From contig CAZGSV010000036.1 of the NCBI GenBank assembly GCA_964528605.1, forward strand, positions 1 through 27,489: DNA of 27,489 nucleotides. Direction: 5' to 3'. A program made the translations under genes and the position numbers. Below, in pieces: positions 1 through 8,742 of this stretch (the stretch's first letter is position 1; each line of letters opens with the position of its first letter). The stretch comes from CAZGSV01 sp964528605. GTDB taxonomy: Bacteria > Armatimonadota > Zipacnadia > CAZGSV01. Below the pieces are notes generated by a model that did not search any database, was not told the DNA's origin, and was given only the letters and a program-made list of their open reading frames with translations.

Positions 1-2
1 TG

Positions 3-866
3 GTGATGGGCCACGAGGCGGCAGGAGTGGTGACCGAGGTCGGCTCGGAGGTCAGCCGTTTCAAGCCTGGCGACCGCGTCGTGGGGGACACGGCGGTGTC
101 CTGCGGCGCGTGCAACGAGTGCCTGCTTGGGGACTACTACTCCTGCGCCTCCGCGCGCAGCGTGGGAACCATCAACACCTGGGACGGCGCCTATGCGGAG
201 TACATCGTGATGCCCGACCGGCACCTGTTCCCGCTGCCCGGCAATGTCAGTTTCGACCTGGGGGCGATGGTGGAGCCGGCGGCGACGGCGATGTTCGCGG
301 TTGCGCGGGCCGAGGTGCGAGCGGGCGACATGGTGCTGGTGCAGGGCAGCGGCCCCATCGGGATAACGGCGGCGAAACTGGCCAAGTTGTCCGGCGCCTC
401 GAGGGTGATCATAACGGGGCGCAAGGACTTCAAACTCGACCTGGCGCTGTCGCTGGGCGTGGACGCCGCCATCAACACGACTAGGGAGGACGTTCCCACC
501 GCACTGCGCGAGCGCGTAGGCCGGACGCAGGTTGACCGCGTCATTGAGGCCTCGGGCTCGACCGAACTGTTCCAGCAATCGCTCGCCTTGGTAAAGCCGA
601 TGGGCGTGGTCTCGGTGGTGGCGTTCTACGAGAAGCCGGTTGAGCGCTTCGACATAGACAAGTTCGTCTTTGCGAACATCACGTTGCGTGCGGTGGCGGG
701 CAGCCTGGGGATGTACCCGGCGGTGCTGAGGCTGATGGCGGCTGGCATGCTCGACCTGACGCCGCTCATCACGGGCCGGTATCCGTTCGCGCAGGTGGAG
801 ACCGCGCTGCACGATTTCAGGGATCGCAACGACACGCGGGTGAAAGCCCTGCTTCACCTGGATTGA
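3..866 (+). CDS. Zinc-dependent medium-chain alcohol/polyol dehydrogenase (5' truncated by window)
   Basis: Cytoplasmic enzyme of the MDR (zinc alcohol / sorbitol / threonine dehydrogenase) superfamily, oxidising an alcohol or polyol with NAD(P). About 50-60 N-terminal residues lie before the window; the first GTG is an internal codon, not a start. Visible motifs, numbered from the first in-window codon: zinc-site GHE at 3-5, a second zinc-ligand Glu at 91 (VEPAATA), four structural-zinc cysteines at 34, 37, 40 and 48, and the Rossmann loop GSGPIG at 115-120. The segment after the second Rossmann strand reads ITGRKD rather than ending in Asp, so NADP may be preferred (inference). It sits ahead of secreted glycosidases, so a role in catabolism of a released sugar or polyol is likely, but the substrate cannot be read from the sequence. 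Confidence 0.9.
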   Translation: MMGHEAAGVVTEVGSEVSRFKPGDRVVGDTAVSCGACNECLLGDYYSCASARSVGTINTWDGAYAEYIVMPDRHLFPLPGNVSFDLGAMVEPAATAMFAVARAEVRAGDMVLVQGSGPIGITAAKLAKLSGASRVIITGRKDFKLDLALSLGVDAAINTTREDVPTALRERVGRTQVDRVIEASGSTELFQQSLALVKPMGVVSVVAFYEKPVERFDIDKFVFANITLRAVAGSLGMYPAVLRLMAAGMLDLTPLITGRYPFAQVETALHDFRDRNDTRVKALLHLD

Positions 867-1396
867 CGGCGCGCAGTCGGGGCGCCCGCCACGGTGGTTC
901 GGGCGCGGCGGGTGTGGACTTCTGGCGCGAGTATCAGAGCGAGTTCATCGAGCGCACGGTGCCGAACTGGCGCGAGATGGGTTACAACCAAGGCCGTCTT
1001 TGCAGCCACATCGCGCAGCGCGCCTGGATACCCGACTGGCCCGAGGACGGCCTCTGGAGCGACTGGAAGGCCTATGCCCGCTACACCAAGGGGCGTCCGG
1101 GGGCTGACGCTGCTGCCACGGTGGCGGTGCTGCTCGGGCGTGAGGCGCCCTTCCTCGTTGACTGGGAGCCCGCGCGGCTGCTGTCGGCGGAATGGGATAG
1201 CGGCACGAAGACGCTCACGGCGCGCCTCGACAGCCAGCGGGACACCAGCGTCACGATCGGGAGCCGCGATTCCCTGGTGTCTGTGACGGTTGACGGCGCA
1301 GAGGTCCCCTTCGCCCCCGAACGGTGCGTCGTGCGTGTAGGCTTGCCTGCAGGCGGGCACGAAGTGCGATGGTGCTTCGGCGCAAGGAGCCGGTAG
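863..1396 (+). CDS. Unrecognised protein, possible C-terminal remnant
   Basis: I do not recognise this 177-aa protein. The TTG start overlaps the dehydrogenase stop by 4 bases (TTGA), and a GTG at 914 just before the first conserved-looking stretch (VDFWREYQSEF) is an alternative; neither has a good ribosome site. The first 17 residues are Arg/Gly-rich and look untranslated or low-constraint. The middle is rich in Trp and Tyr (WREMGYN, DWPEDGLWSDWKAY), and the last 70 residues look like a beta-sandwich (alternating hydrophobics, TLTARL, VSVTVDG, VRVGLPAGGHEVRW), like the C-terminal accessory domain of some extracellular carbohydrate-active enzymes. There is no signal peptide and no catalytic motif. 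It could be the tail of a larger broken gene or a small protein of its own. Confidence 0.5.
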   Translation: MTARSRGARHGGSGAAGVDFWREYQSEFIERTVPNWREMGYNQGRLCSHIAQRAWIPDWPEDGLWSDWKAYARYTKGRPGADAAATVAVLLGREAPFLVDWEPARLLSAEWDSGTKTLTARLDSQRDTSVTIGSRDSLVSVTVDGAEVPFAPERCVVRVGLPAGGHEVRWCFGARSR

Positions 1397-1426
1397 GGCG
1401 GCCCACCCGCAAGCGCCGGGCCGATT

Positions 1427-1435
1427 TGATACAAT
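1427..1435 (+). promoter_or_regulatory. Possible extended -10 promoter element for the glycosidase operon
   Basis: TGATACAAT fits the extended -10 pattern TGn-TAnAAT and stands out in GC-rich DNA. There is no good -35 hexamer 17 bases upstream. It lies 35 bases before the GTG start at 1470, so transcription would begin near 1442 with a short leader carrying the Shine-Dalgarno. Confidence 0.4.
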
Positions 1436-1469
1436 CCGCAGCGCCGGTCACCCGTCAGGAGGTGCTTTC

Positions 1470-3236
1470 GTGTCAGCAAGCGCGCTGGTAATCCTCGGCC
1501 TGTCTTTCCTGCTTAGCAGCGGCGCACCTGCCGCGCCGGGGCCGGCCTCCGTTCCGCTCACTCACGGCATCATCATGACCTGCGGCGAGGCCGCGAGCGC
1601 CGAGGATGTCCCCAGGATTCTGGAGCGCATGCAGGGCCTGGGCTACGACATGGTTGTCTTCGGCACCTGGGTCTGGACGCTGCCGACCCCTGGGTCGGAC
1701 GTGGAGCAGCGGGCCGAAACTGCCCTCAACTGGTGCGACCGGAACGGCATGCGCTTCTTCGTGATGCACGGAGTCAACTACGGCAGCGGGGGAGAGGCCG
1801 GCGGGCTGGACACGGATGTGCTCGAGCCGGAACGCGTCCTGAAATATGTGGACGACTGGGCGCGGGTGCTGCACGGCCACCCGTCGGCGATGGGCGTGAT
1901 ACTGGGCAATGAGGTCACCCCGAGCCTGGGCGCTCCAAACGATGCGCCTCGGCTGTGGGAACAGTACCGGGCTTGGCTCGCCGAGAAGTACGGAGCAATA
2001 GACGACCTGAACGCCGTATGGGGGACGTCTTACTCATCCTTCGCGGATGTCGGTCATCAGGAGCCGGATCAGCCCGGGGCGTTTGAGGAGCGGCGCTACG
2101 CGCGGCAGGTCTTCGTCCGCTTCTACGACGCCGTCTTCGCGCAGGGCCTGCGCCCGCTTGCCGGTGACAAACTCTACGGCAACAAGACCAGCCTCGATCC
2201 CTTCCTGCATCGCGCGAGCAACGTGATGACCATGACTTGCTGGGACGACATGGTGGCGGAGCATCCGCTGTGGGAGATGAAGTGCGCAGCGGATACCACC
2301 GGCAAGCCGCTGTTCAACTCCGAGTTTCACCTTTACCACGACGCCTTTCAGTTCCGCCCGGCGTGGAAAGTGGCGCGCTACCGCTACTTCACGAGCGCGC
2401 TGCTGGGCGAGCCCATAACCGCGTTCTTCATCTGGAACCGCTCGCCCGACTTCCGGCCCGCGCTTCTGGGCGCGCAGGGCACCACGCCAAAGGTGCTGGC
2501 TTGGCTTAAGCCGCTGGAGCCTTACCTGGTGCAGTTCTTCTCGGCCTATCAGCGCGCGGACCTCATGGTGCTGGTGACGGAGAGCAACTACTACCTGCCC
2601 GGCCTCTGGGACGGGTCCGAGAGACTGCCCCAGCATCCGCTAGCGGCGCTCTACGCGCAGATGGGCGCGCTCGGTAGGCCGTGGCGGTATCTGTTGGAGT
2701 ACGATCTCGACACCGTGAAGCGCGGCACGCTTGTGGTGTGGTCCAAGGGGCTCAGGCTGGAGACGGCGAAGGCGCTTGCGGCCCTGCCCGGCTCGGTTCG
2801 CGTGTTGGCGGTGGGCGAGGCGCCGGCGCGGGATGAATACGGGCGGCCGCTGCCGGAGGAGTTGCGGGAGCGGCTCACCAAGCGGATGGAAGTCGTGCCG
2901 CCGGAGCGTTTGCGCGACGCGATTGGGGCCGCGCCGGGCCTGCCGGAGGAGTACAGGCAGGTAGGCACGGTTGAGTACTGGTGGTGGAACCCGAAGGATT
3001 GGAACTTCCCCTACAAAGTGCCGTACTGCTTGCTGGAAGCGCACCCCATCCGCACCTCCGACGGTCTACTGCTGGCCGTGGTCAACAATACTCACGAGGT
3101 GCAGTGGGCGCCGATACCTTGGTCGGACGGCCGTGAGGTTGTGGACCTCACCACCGGCGGCCTAGTGACCGGAGGGGAGAAGAGGCGCTTGGCGTTCGAC
3201 CCGTTGGACGCGCGACTCTTCCTTATCAAGGGCTGA
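1470..3236 (+). CDS. Secreted GH42-like (clan GH-A) glycoside hydrolase
   Basis: 588-aa putative beta-glycosidase acting outside the cytoplasm. A GTG start follows a strong Shine-Dalgarno (AGGAGGT, 1457-1463) at about 7 bases, and residues 1-22 form a signal peptide (hydrophobic core LVILGLSFLL, small residues before APGP). Residues 30-350 look like a TIM barrel: ILGNEV places a likely acid/base Glu at 148 and FNSEFH a likely nucleophile Glu at 285, in the spacing expected of clan GH-A. Residues 360-460 resemble the amidotransferase-like second domain of GH42 beta-galactosidases, followed by a beta-rich tail. GH42 is the closest family I can name, but the barrel motifs are not textbook GH42, so another GH-A family is possible. 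The stop overlaps the next start by one base (TGATG), indicating translational coupling to the alpha-galactosidase. Confidence 0.75.
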   Translation: MSASALVILGLSFLLSSGAPAAPGPASVPLTHGIIMTCGEAASAEDVPRILERMQGLGYDMVVFGTWVWTLPTPGSDVEQRAETALNWCDRNGMRFFVMHGVNYGSGGEAGGLDTDVLEPERVLKYVDDWARVLHGHPSAMGVILGNEVTPSLGAPNDAPRLWEQYRAWLAEKYGAIDDLNAVWGTSYSSFADVGHQEPDQPGAFEERRYARQVFVRFYDAVFAQGLRPLAGDKLYGNKTSLDPFLHRASNVMTMTCWDDMVAEHPLWEMKCAADTTGKPLFNSEFHLYHDAFQFRPAWKVARYRYFTSALLGEPITAFFIWNRSPDFRPALLGAQGTTPKVLAWLKPLEPYLVQFFSAYQRADLMVLVTESNYYLPGLWDGSERLPQHPLAALYAQMGALGRPWRYLLEYDLDTVKRGTLVVWSKGLRLETAKALAALPGSVRVLAVGEAPARDEYGRPLPEELRERLTKRMEVVPPERLRDAIGAAPGLPEEYRQVGTVEYWWWNPKDWNFPYKVPYCLLEAHPIRTSDGLLLAVVNNTHEVQWAPIPWSDGREVVDLTTGGLVTGGEKRRLAFDPLDARLFLIKG

Positions 3237-5761
3237 TGTCAGTGCACAAGGCCTGGCTGCGTTGCTGCGGCAGTGCCCCCGCCTGCCGCATGAGAGGAGC
3301 GTTGGGACTGATGATGCTCTGCGTTTTGGGGTGCGTGGTTCCCGCAATGGCCGGCGAGATGCAGGAAGCGCGGCGGTGGGTGGCGGCGAAGTTCGAGCAG
3401 AGGCAAGAGGTGCAGGCCGCGGAGCCGGCGCTCATGGTGCTGGCCAATAACGATCCGGTGCAGAAGAACTCGCGCGCGGGCAGGCCCATGAAGATCGTGG
3501 ACCAGGAGTACACGCGCGGGCTCTATTGTCACGCCTACAGCAAGATCATTGTGCGCCTGCCGGGGCCGGGCAAGCGTTTCGAAGCCATCGTGGGCGTCGA
3601 CTCCAACGAGCAAACCAGCGGCGGGTGTGGCAGCGTCGTCTTCGTGGTGCGGGTCGGTGACCAGGAGGCTTTTCGCTCCGTGGTCATGCGCGAGGGAATG
3701 GTCGGCGTGCCGGTTTCCGTGGACCTCGGCGGCGCCACCGAGTTCGTGATTGAGGTTGAGGACGCCGGCGACGGCATCGGTTGCGACCAGTCAGACTGGG
3801 CGGAAGCGCGCGTCACGTTGACCGACGGCAGCACGGTGGGGTTGGCCGACTTGCCTCTCGTGGAAGGCGCGCGTCGTGGCCTTTATACCACCGAGCCGCC
3901 GTTCTCTTTCGTGTACGGCGGCGAAGCGTCCGCGGAACTGCTGCGCCGGTGGGAGTCGGAGAAAAGCGTGCGGGCGCTGGACGAGCAGCGCACCGAGCGA
4001 ACCCTCACCTACACCGACCCTGAGACGGGCCTAGTCGTTCGCTGCGTCGCCGTCGAGTACCACGACTTTCCCGTCGTCGAGTGGACGCTCCACTTCAAGA
4101 ACACCGGGACGACGGACACCCCGATTGTCTCGAATATTCAGGCGCTGGACACTCGCTTCGAACGCAACGCGCAAGGGGAGTTTGTGCTCCACCATCACGT
4201 GGGCAGCCCGTGCCGGCCCGATGACTACCGCCCGATGGCGGACCCACTGGAAGAGGCAACGGTGACGCGCATCGCAACGGCGGGGGGGCGGTCGTCGAAT
4301 AGCGACCTGCCTTACTTCAACATTGAATGGCCCGAGGAGGGGGTGATCGTTGTCATCGGCTGGCCGGGGCAGTGGGCGGTCGAGTTCGCGCGCGACGAGG
4401 CGAACGGGCTGCGAGTCCGGGCAGGTCAAGAGTTGACGCACTTCACGCTGCACCCAGGCGAAGAGGTGCGCACGCCGCTGATAGCGCTCCAGTTCTGGCA
4501 GGGAGACCGGATAGCCGCCCACAACGTCTGGCGAAGGTTCATGCTGGCGCACAACCTGCCGCGCCCCTTCGGCAACCCCGTGGCGCCGCGGATGGCGGCG
4601 TGCAGTTCCCACCAGTTCGGCGAGATGATCCACGCCAACAAGGAGAACCAGATCTTCTTCGTGGATCGCTACCTTGAGGAAGGCATCAAACTCGACTACT
4701 GGTGGATGGACGCCGGTTGGTACTGGAACAAGGACGGCTGGCCGAATACGGGCACTTGGGAAGTGGACACTGACCGCTTTCCGGGCGGCCTGCGCGCCAT
4801 CACCGACCACGCGCACGCCAAGGGAGTCAAGAGCATTGTCTGGTTCGAGCCCGAGCGCGTCACCCCCGGCACCTGGCTATACGATGCCCATCCCGAGTGG
4901 CTGCTGGGGCCCGAGGGCGAGACCAAACTCCTCAACCTGGGCAACCCGGAGGCGCGCCAGTGGCTTACCGACCACGTGGACCGGCTCCTCAACGAGCAGG
5001 GCATAGACCTCTACCGCAACGACTTCAACATTGATCCGCTCGCCTTCTGGCGCGGCAATGACCCGGAGGATCGCCAAGGCATTGCCGAGATCAGATATGT
5101 GGAGGGCTTCCTCGCTTACTGGGACGAACTGCGGCGACGTCATCCGAACATGCTGATAGACACCTGCGCCTCCGGCGGGCGGCGCAACGACCTGGAGACG
5201 CTGCGGCGCTCGGTGCCGCTGCTGCGCAGCGACTACATTCTCGAGCCGCTCGCGCAGCAGTGCCACACCTATGGCATCTCTTTCTGGATTCCCTTCTACG
5301 GCACCGGCATCAACTCCACTGATCCGTACGTCTTCCGCAGCCAGATGTGTCCGCACACGACCGACTGCTACGACATGCGGAACCGCGATCTGGATTACGA
5401 ATCGCTGCGGCGGCTGTACAACCAATGGCGGGAGGTGGCGCCCTACATGCTGGGCGACTACTACCCGCTCACGCCCTACAGCCTCGAGAATGACGTGTGG
5501 ATGGCGTGGCAGTTCGACCGGCCGGACCTGGGCGCCGGGATGGTGCAGGCGTTCCGCAGGCCGGGCAGTTTCTACGAGGCGGCGCGCTTCCCGCTGAAGG
5601 GCTTGGATCCCGACGCGACATACATGGTGACGAATGTGGACGGGGGCGCGCCGCAGCAGATGACCGGGCGCGAGTTGATGGATGAGGGCCTGGCGGTCGC
5701 CCTACCGCATCGCCCCAACGCGGCCGTCATAACCTACCGGCTGCTGAAGCCCAATGGTTGA
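3236..5761 (+). CDS. Secreted NPCBM-GH36 alpha-galactosidase (first copy)
   Basis: 841-aa enzyme predicted to hydrolyse alpha-galactosides outside the cytoplasm. An N-terminal signal peptide ends near AMAG (residues 37-40); a second Met at residue 19 (base 3290) would give a more compact signal. Residues about 70-197 are an NPCBM carbohydrate-binding module (RGLYCHAYS, FEAIVGVDSN, CDQSDWAEA). Residues 215-440 form the GH36 beta-supersandwich and 450-740 the catalytic barrel: DYWWMDAGW at 487-495, VWFEPER at 535-541, nucleophile Asp596 in YRNDFN, and acid/base Asp666 in LLRSD after CASGGRRND (644-652). The C-terminal beta domain ends in MTGRELM-type sequence. It is translationally coupled to the upstream GH42-like gene and overlaps the next gene by 8 bases. 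Family assignment is secure; true substrate is inferred. Confidence 0.9.
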   Translation: MSVHKAWLRCCGSAPACRMRGALGLMMLCVLGCVVPAMAGEMQEARRWVAAKFEQRQEVQAAEPALMVLANNDPVQKNSRAGRPMKIVDQEYTRGLYCHAYSKIIVRLPGPGKRFEAIVGVDSNEQTSGGCGSVVFVVRVGDQEAFRSVVMREGMVGVPVSVDLGGATEFVIEVEDAGDGIGCDQSDWAEARVTLTDGSTVGLADLPLVEGARRGLYTTEPPFSFVYGGEASAELLRRWESEKSVRALDEQRTERTLTYTDPETGLVVRCVAVEYHDFPVVEWTLHFKNTGTTDTPIVSNIQALDTRFERNAQGEFVLHHHVGSPCRPDDYRPMADPLEEATVTRIATAGGRSSNSDLPYFNIEWPEEGVIVVIGWPGQWAVEFARDEANGLRVRAGQELTHFTLHPGEEVRTPLIALQFWQGDRIAAHNVWRRFMLAHNLPRPFGNPVAPRMAACSSHQFGEMIHANKENQIFFVDRYLEEGIKLDYWWMDAGWYWNKDGWPNTGTWEVDTDRFPGGLRAITDHAHAKGVKSIVWFEPERVTPGTWLYDAHPEWLLGPEGETKLLNLGNPEARQWLTDHVDRLLNEQGIDLYRNDFNIDPLAFWRGNDPEDRQGIAEIRYVEGFLAYWDELRRRHPNMLIDTCASGGRRNDLETLRRSVPLLRSDYILEPLAQQCHTYGISFWIPFYGTGINSTDPYVFRSQMCPHTTDCYDMRNRDLDYESLRRLYNQWREVAPYMLGDYYPLTPYSLENDVWMAWQFDRPDLGAGMVQAFRRPGSFYEAARFPLKGLDPDATYMVTNVDGGAPQQMTGRELMDEGLAVALPHRPNAAVITYRLLKPNG

Positions 5762-7982
5762 GGCGCCGCTCGCGCTAATGCGTTCCCGACTTCCCATTCT
5801 AGTCACGGTGGTGGCCCTGGCCCTGCTGTGCTCCACTCCTGCGGTGCTCGGAGGACAAACGCCAATGGATATCCCAGAGGACTTCCCGCGGTTTGGCGTG
5901 CCGGGGCACGAGAAAGAGACGGCGACGCTGCGCTCGCTCTTCTGGCTGCACTACCCCGGCGCTGGCCCCAAAGCCACGCTCTGGGACGAGTGGCTCTCCT
6001 CCGCGTCCTTGTGGCCGGCCGTGGAATCGGACGGTTTCGCGGATAGAATGCGCAGGGAGTGGAGCGAAGTCCTGAGCGCGCGCCTCATGGACCCCGAGGG
6101 CTACGTGGCCACGCACCAGCACGGCTCCATCGCGCACCAACTGGGCTGGCCCTTTCCCGCCTGGCACCATGGCCAAGGGGGCTGGGGCTGGCACTTCTCC
6201 TTCAAGGACACCATCGGCCCGCCCTGGCGGCCGGACCAACTGAGCACGCAGGAAGGTTGGACGCCTCAAGGCGCACGCGACGCCGGCATTGGCGAAGACG
6301 GCTGGCGGCTGGAACTGACCGAGGCGCGCGCGGCCGTGCGAACGCCTGAGGTGACCATTGACTCCTTCCAGTCGCCCTTCATCCAGTTGCGCTGGCAGGC
6401 AACGGGCCTAGGGAACGCGCAGCCGTTCCTGGAGTGGACCACTCGGGAGCACCCGGAGTTCGGCCCGGAGCGTCGCTTCTACTTCGAGCCGATCGAGAGC
6501 GAGAAGACGGTGTGCACGATGGTGCCCGTCTTCAAGCACCCGGAGTGGACCGGCGAGATCACCGGCTTGCGCGTGAACTTCGGCAACGAGCGGGCCGGCG
6601 CTTCGGTGGTTATTCAGGCGCTGTTCACCCAGTACGACTCGCGGCAGAACATCAACAGCCAGAACTTCGTCCGCGGATGCGCGCAGTACTTCTGGTGGAC
6701 GCGCGATCTGAACTTCCTGCGCCAGAACATCAACCGCATGCGCATTGCCCTGCGCTACGTGATGACCGAGCACCACGCCCTGGAGCGCAAGGTGGTGTTC
6801 ACGGACTGGGTCGGCCACGACGGACGCTCCGGCCTCCAGCGCAACCCCGACGGCACCAAGACGGTCCTTTCCGGACACGGCATCGGCAACAACTACTGGG
6901 ACATCATGCCGTTCGGCTATCTGGACGCCTACGCGACCATCCACTACTACGACGCGCTCAAGGACATGGCCGCCGTCGAACGCGAGATTCTCGAGAATCC
7001 TGGGTGGGACATCCCCGGCGGCGCGCTCGCACTTGACCCGGACTGGTTGCTCAAGCACGCGGAGGAAGTGAAGGCCGAGGGCAACCGGCTCTTCTGGAAT
7101 CCGGCGACCGGGCGCTTCGGGGCGGGGGTGGACGCCGACGGCAAGATGGCCGACTTCGGCTTCACCTTCCTCAACTTCGAGGCCGTGTACTACGACTTCG
7201 CCACGCCCGAGCACGCGGCGGCGATAATGGGGTGGCTCTGCGGCGACCGCATCATCGAGGGAGACACCGCGCAAGGCGAGGAGATCTACCACTGGCGCTT
7301 TGGCCCCCGTTCCACCACCAAGCGCAACCTCGAGTACTACGGCTGGTTCTGGTCCGCGCCGGAGAGCATACCGTGGGGTGGACAGGTGCAAGACGGCGGC
7401 GCGGTGCTCGGCTTCTGCTACTTTGACCTGATGGCGAGGCTGAAGACGCGCGGGCCGGACGATGCCTGGAGCCGCCTGAAGGAGATCATCAGGTGGTTCG
7501 ACGAGGTGCAGGCAGCCGGCGGTTACCGGGCTTACTACGACGGCACGCGCGAGGGTACGCTTCAGGGAGGAGGCACGGCAGGAGGGCTCGGGCTGGATCA
7601 GGAGTTCTTCGAGAGCGCGCTGGTGCCGCAGGTGATGCTGTACGGGTTTCTAGGCTTCCAGCCTGACGCAGACGGGTTCCGGGTTGATCCGCGGCTGCCG
7701 AGCGATTGGCCGCAACTGACGGTGGACCGCATCAGGTTTCAGGACCTCGTCCTGACGATCACGGCGAAGCGCGATTCCATCGAGGTGCGGAAAGAGGGGC
7801 GCGTGGAGGAGCCGTGTTGGGCGCGCTTGCCCGAGGGGGAGTGGCGCGCGGCATATCTCGCGGCTGACGGTTCGACGCAGCCCGCCGCCTCGCTGAAGAG
7901 ACGTGCGTCCGACGGGGCCGTTCTGCTGGAGTGGGCCGACGCCGCCGGCGTCCGCTTCAGGCGAACGGCAGCCGTCCCTTGA
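5754..7982 (+). CDS. Secreted six-hairpin (alpha/alpha toroid) glycosidase-like protein
   Basis: 742-aa exported protein. The ATG at 5754 overlaps the GH36 stop by 8 bases; an ATG at 5778 (MRSRLPILV) gives a tidier signal peptide, whose core is VTVVALALLC with cleavage near LGG-QTP (residues 32-36). The central part (about 285-630) has the alternating Trp/Tyr-rich helices typical of six-hairpin glycosidases (QYFWWTRDLNFL, NNYWDIMPFGYLDAY, YGWFWSAPESIPWGG, GGYRAYYDG), and the last 100 residues are a beta-sandwich like those closing GH65/GH78/GH63-type enzymes (FQDLVLTITAKRDSIEV). Candidate acidic residues include Asp351 (TDWVGHDG), Asp383 (YWDIMP) and Asp547 (QVQDGG), but I cannot assign the catalytic pair or the family. 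Its place between two GH36 enzymes suggests attack on the same glycan. Confidence 0.75.
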   Translation: MVEAPLALMRSRLPILVTVVALALLCSTPAVLGGQTPMDIPEDFPRFGVPGHEKETATLRSLFWLHYPGAGPKATLWDEWLSSASLWPAVESDGFADRMRREWSEVLSARLMDPEGYVATHQHGSIAHQLGWPFPAWHHGQGGWGWHFSFKDTIGPPWRPDQLSTQEGWTPQGARDAGIGEDGWRLELTEARAAVRTPEVTIDSFQSPFIQLRWQATGLGNAQPFLEWTTREHPEFGPERRFYFEPIESEKTVCTMVPVFKHPEWTGEITGLRVNFGNERAGASVVIQALFTQYDSRQNINSQNFVRGCAQYFWWTRDLNFLRQNINRMRIALRYVMTEHHALERKVVFTDWVGHDGRSGLQRNPDGTKTVLSGHGIGNNYWDIMPFGYLDAYATIHYYDALKDMAAVEREILENPGWDIPGGALALDPDWLLKHAEEVKAEGNRLFWNPATGRFGAGVDADGKMADFGFTFLNFEAVYYDFATPEHAAAIMGWLCGDRIIEGDTAQGEEIYHWRFGPRSTTKRNLEYYGWFWSAPESIPWGGQVQDGGAVLGFCYFDLMARLKTRGPDDAWSRLKEIIRWFDEVQAAGGYRAYYDGTREGTLQGGGTAGGLGLDQEFFESALVPQVMLYGFLGFQPDADGFRVDPRLPSDWPQLTVDRIRFQDLVLTITAKRDSIEVRKEGRVEEPCWARLPEGEWRAAYLAADGSTQPAASLKRRASDGAVLLEWADAAGVRFRRTAAVP

Positions 7983-8070
7983 GAGGGCGACATGGTCACG
8001 AAGGCGAGCGCTGATCGGACGAACGCTTGCGTATCCGATGGGAGACGCCCAGGGAGATCCGACGCGAACG

Positions 8071-8742
8071 ATGCCGATGAACGAGGACACATCTCACCGT
8101 CATTCCATTCGTTTGCCGGAGTACGACTACGCCCAAGAAGGGGCGTACTTCGTCACCGTGTGCGCTCGCAGGCGAGAGTGTGCGTTCGGGGAGCTAGTAG
8201 GTGAGCAGGTGTCTCTGAACGAATGTGGCAGGATCGTTGAAGAGGAATGGCGACGCACGGAGATGGTTCGCGCTGGCGTGGAGTTGGACGCGTATGTGGT
8301 CATGCCTAATCACTTTCACGGGATCGTGGTGCTGACAGTAGGGGCGACCCGGTGGGTCGCCCCAATCGGGCATGGCGAACGGGCGACCCACCGGGTCGCT
8401 CCTACAGGGCCCGTGCCACGCTCGCTCGGTGCCCTGCTCGGGCAATTCAAGTCTCTGGTCACGAAGCGCGTGAATGTGCTGCGCGGGACACCGGGCACCC
8501 CGCTCTGGCAGCGGAACTACTACGAACACGTGGTGCGCGACGAGAAGGAACTGGAGGCGTTGCGGCAGTACATTGAGGGCAACCCGCTGCAATGGATGAT
8601 GGACCGGGAGAATCCCAACCGCACCGGCGAGGCGGACATCTATCGCTGGCTGTATCCGGCCCAACGGCCCTGTTCTCGTCCGGGGACCACGGTGCGTGCA
8701 GCGCGCACCTCCCGCTCGGGCTGTCCCCAGGACGAGGGGTGA
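8071..8742 (+). CDS. IS200-like / REP-associated tyrosine transposase (RAYT), HUH family
   Basis: About 223 aa, a Y1 HUH-type single-strand transposase-like protein. The HUH motif is MPNHFHGIV, with histidines at 81 and 83; the candidate catalytic tyrosine is Y150 or Y151 in QRNYYEHVVRD, followed by the usual YIEGNPLQW. The reading frame is open back to 7903, inside the preceding gene, but family-like sequence starts near SHRHSIRLPEYDY, so I choose ATG 8071 (8077 or 8038 are alternatives; no good ribosome site for any). Residues 90-112, between the HUH and Tyr motifs, are encoded by a palindromic REP-like pair. The last 30 residues (after YRWLYP) are low-complexity. No IS ends are evident, so this looks like a single-copy domesticated RAYT rather than a mobile IS. 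Confidence 0.85.
   Translation: MPMNEDTSHRHSIRLPEYDYAQEGAYFVTVCARRRECAFGELVGEQVSLNECGRIVEEEWRRTEMVRAGVELDAYVVMPNHFHGIVVLTVGATRWVAPIGHGERATHRVAPTGPVPRSLGALLGQFKSLVTKRVNVLRGTPGTPLWQRNYYEHVVRDEKELEALRQYIEGNPLQWMMDRENPNRTGEADIYRWLYPAQRPCSRPGTTVRAARTSRSGCPQDEG
8338..8405. repeat. Inverted pair of REP-like hairpins inside the transposase gene
   Basis: Arms 8338-8362 and 8381-8405 are 25-base inverted repeats with one mismatch, starting GTAGGGGCGACCC and separated by 18 bases. Each arm is itself a near palindrome: 8341-8350 pairs perfectly with 8354-8363 around a 3-base loop, and the right arm folds likewise with one mismatch. Two hairpins in opposite orientation is the layout of a bacterial interspersed mosaic element (BIME). 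The DNA is read in frame as part of the RAYT. Confidence 0.85.

Noticed and set aside
6408..7391. 327-codon minus-strand frame in the six-hairpin gene
   Set aside because: Composition is His/Val/Arg-rich shadow of GC-rich codons; the plus strand has signal peptide and fold motifs.
7992..8204. 70-codon plus-strand frame just after the six-hairpin gene
   Set aside because: It has an ATG and a fair ribosome site, but the protein is Arg-rich and runs into the transposase in another frame; the transposase frame carries the family motifs.
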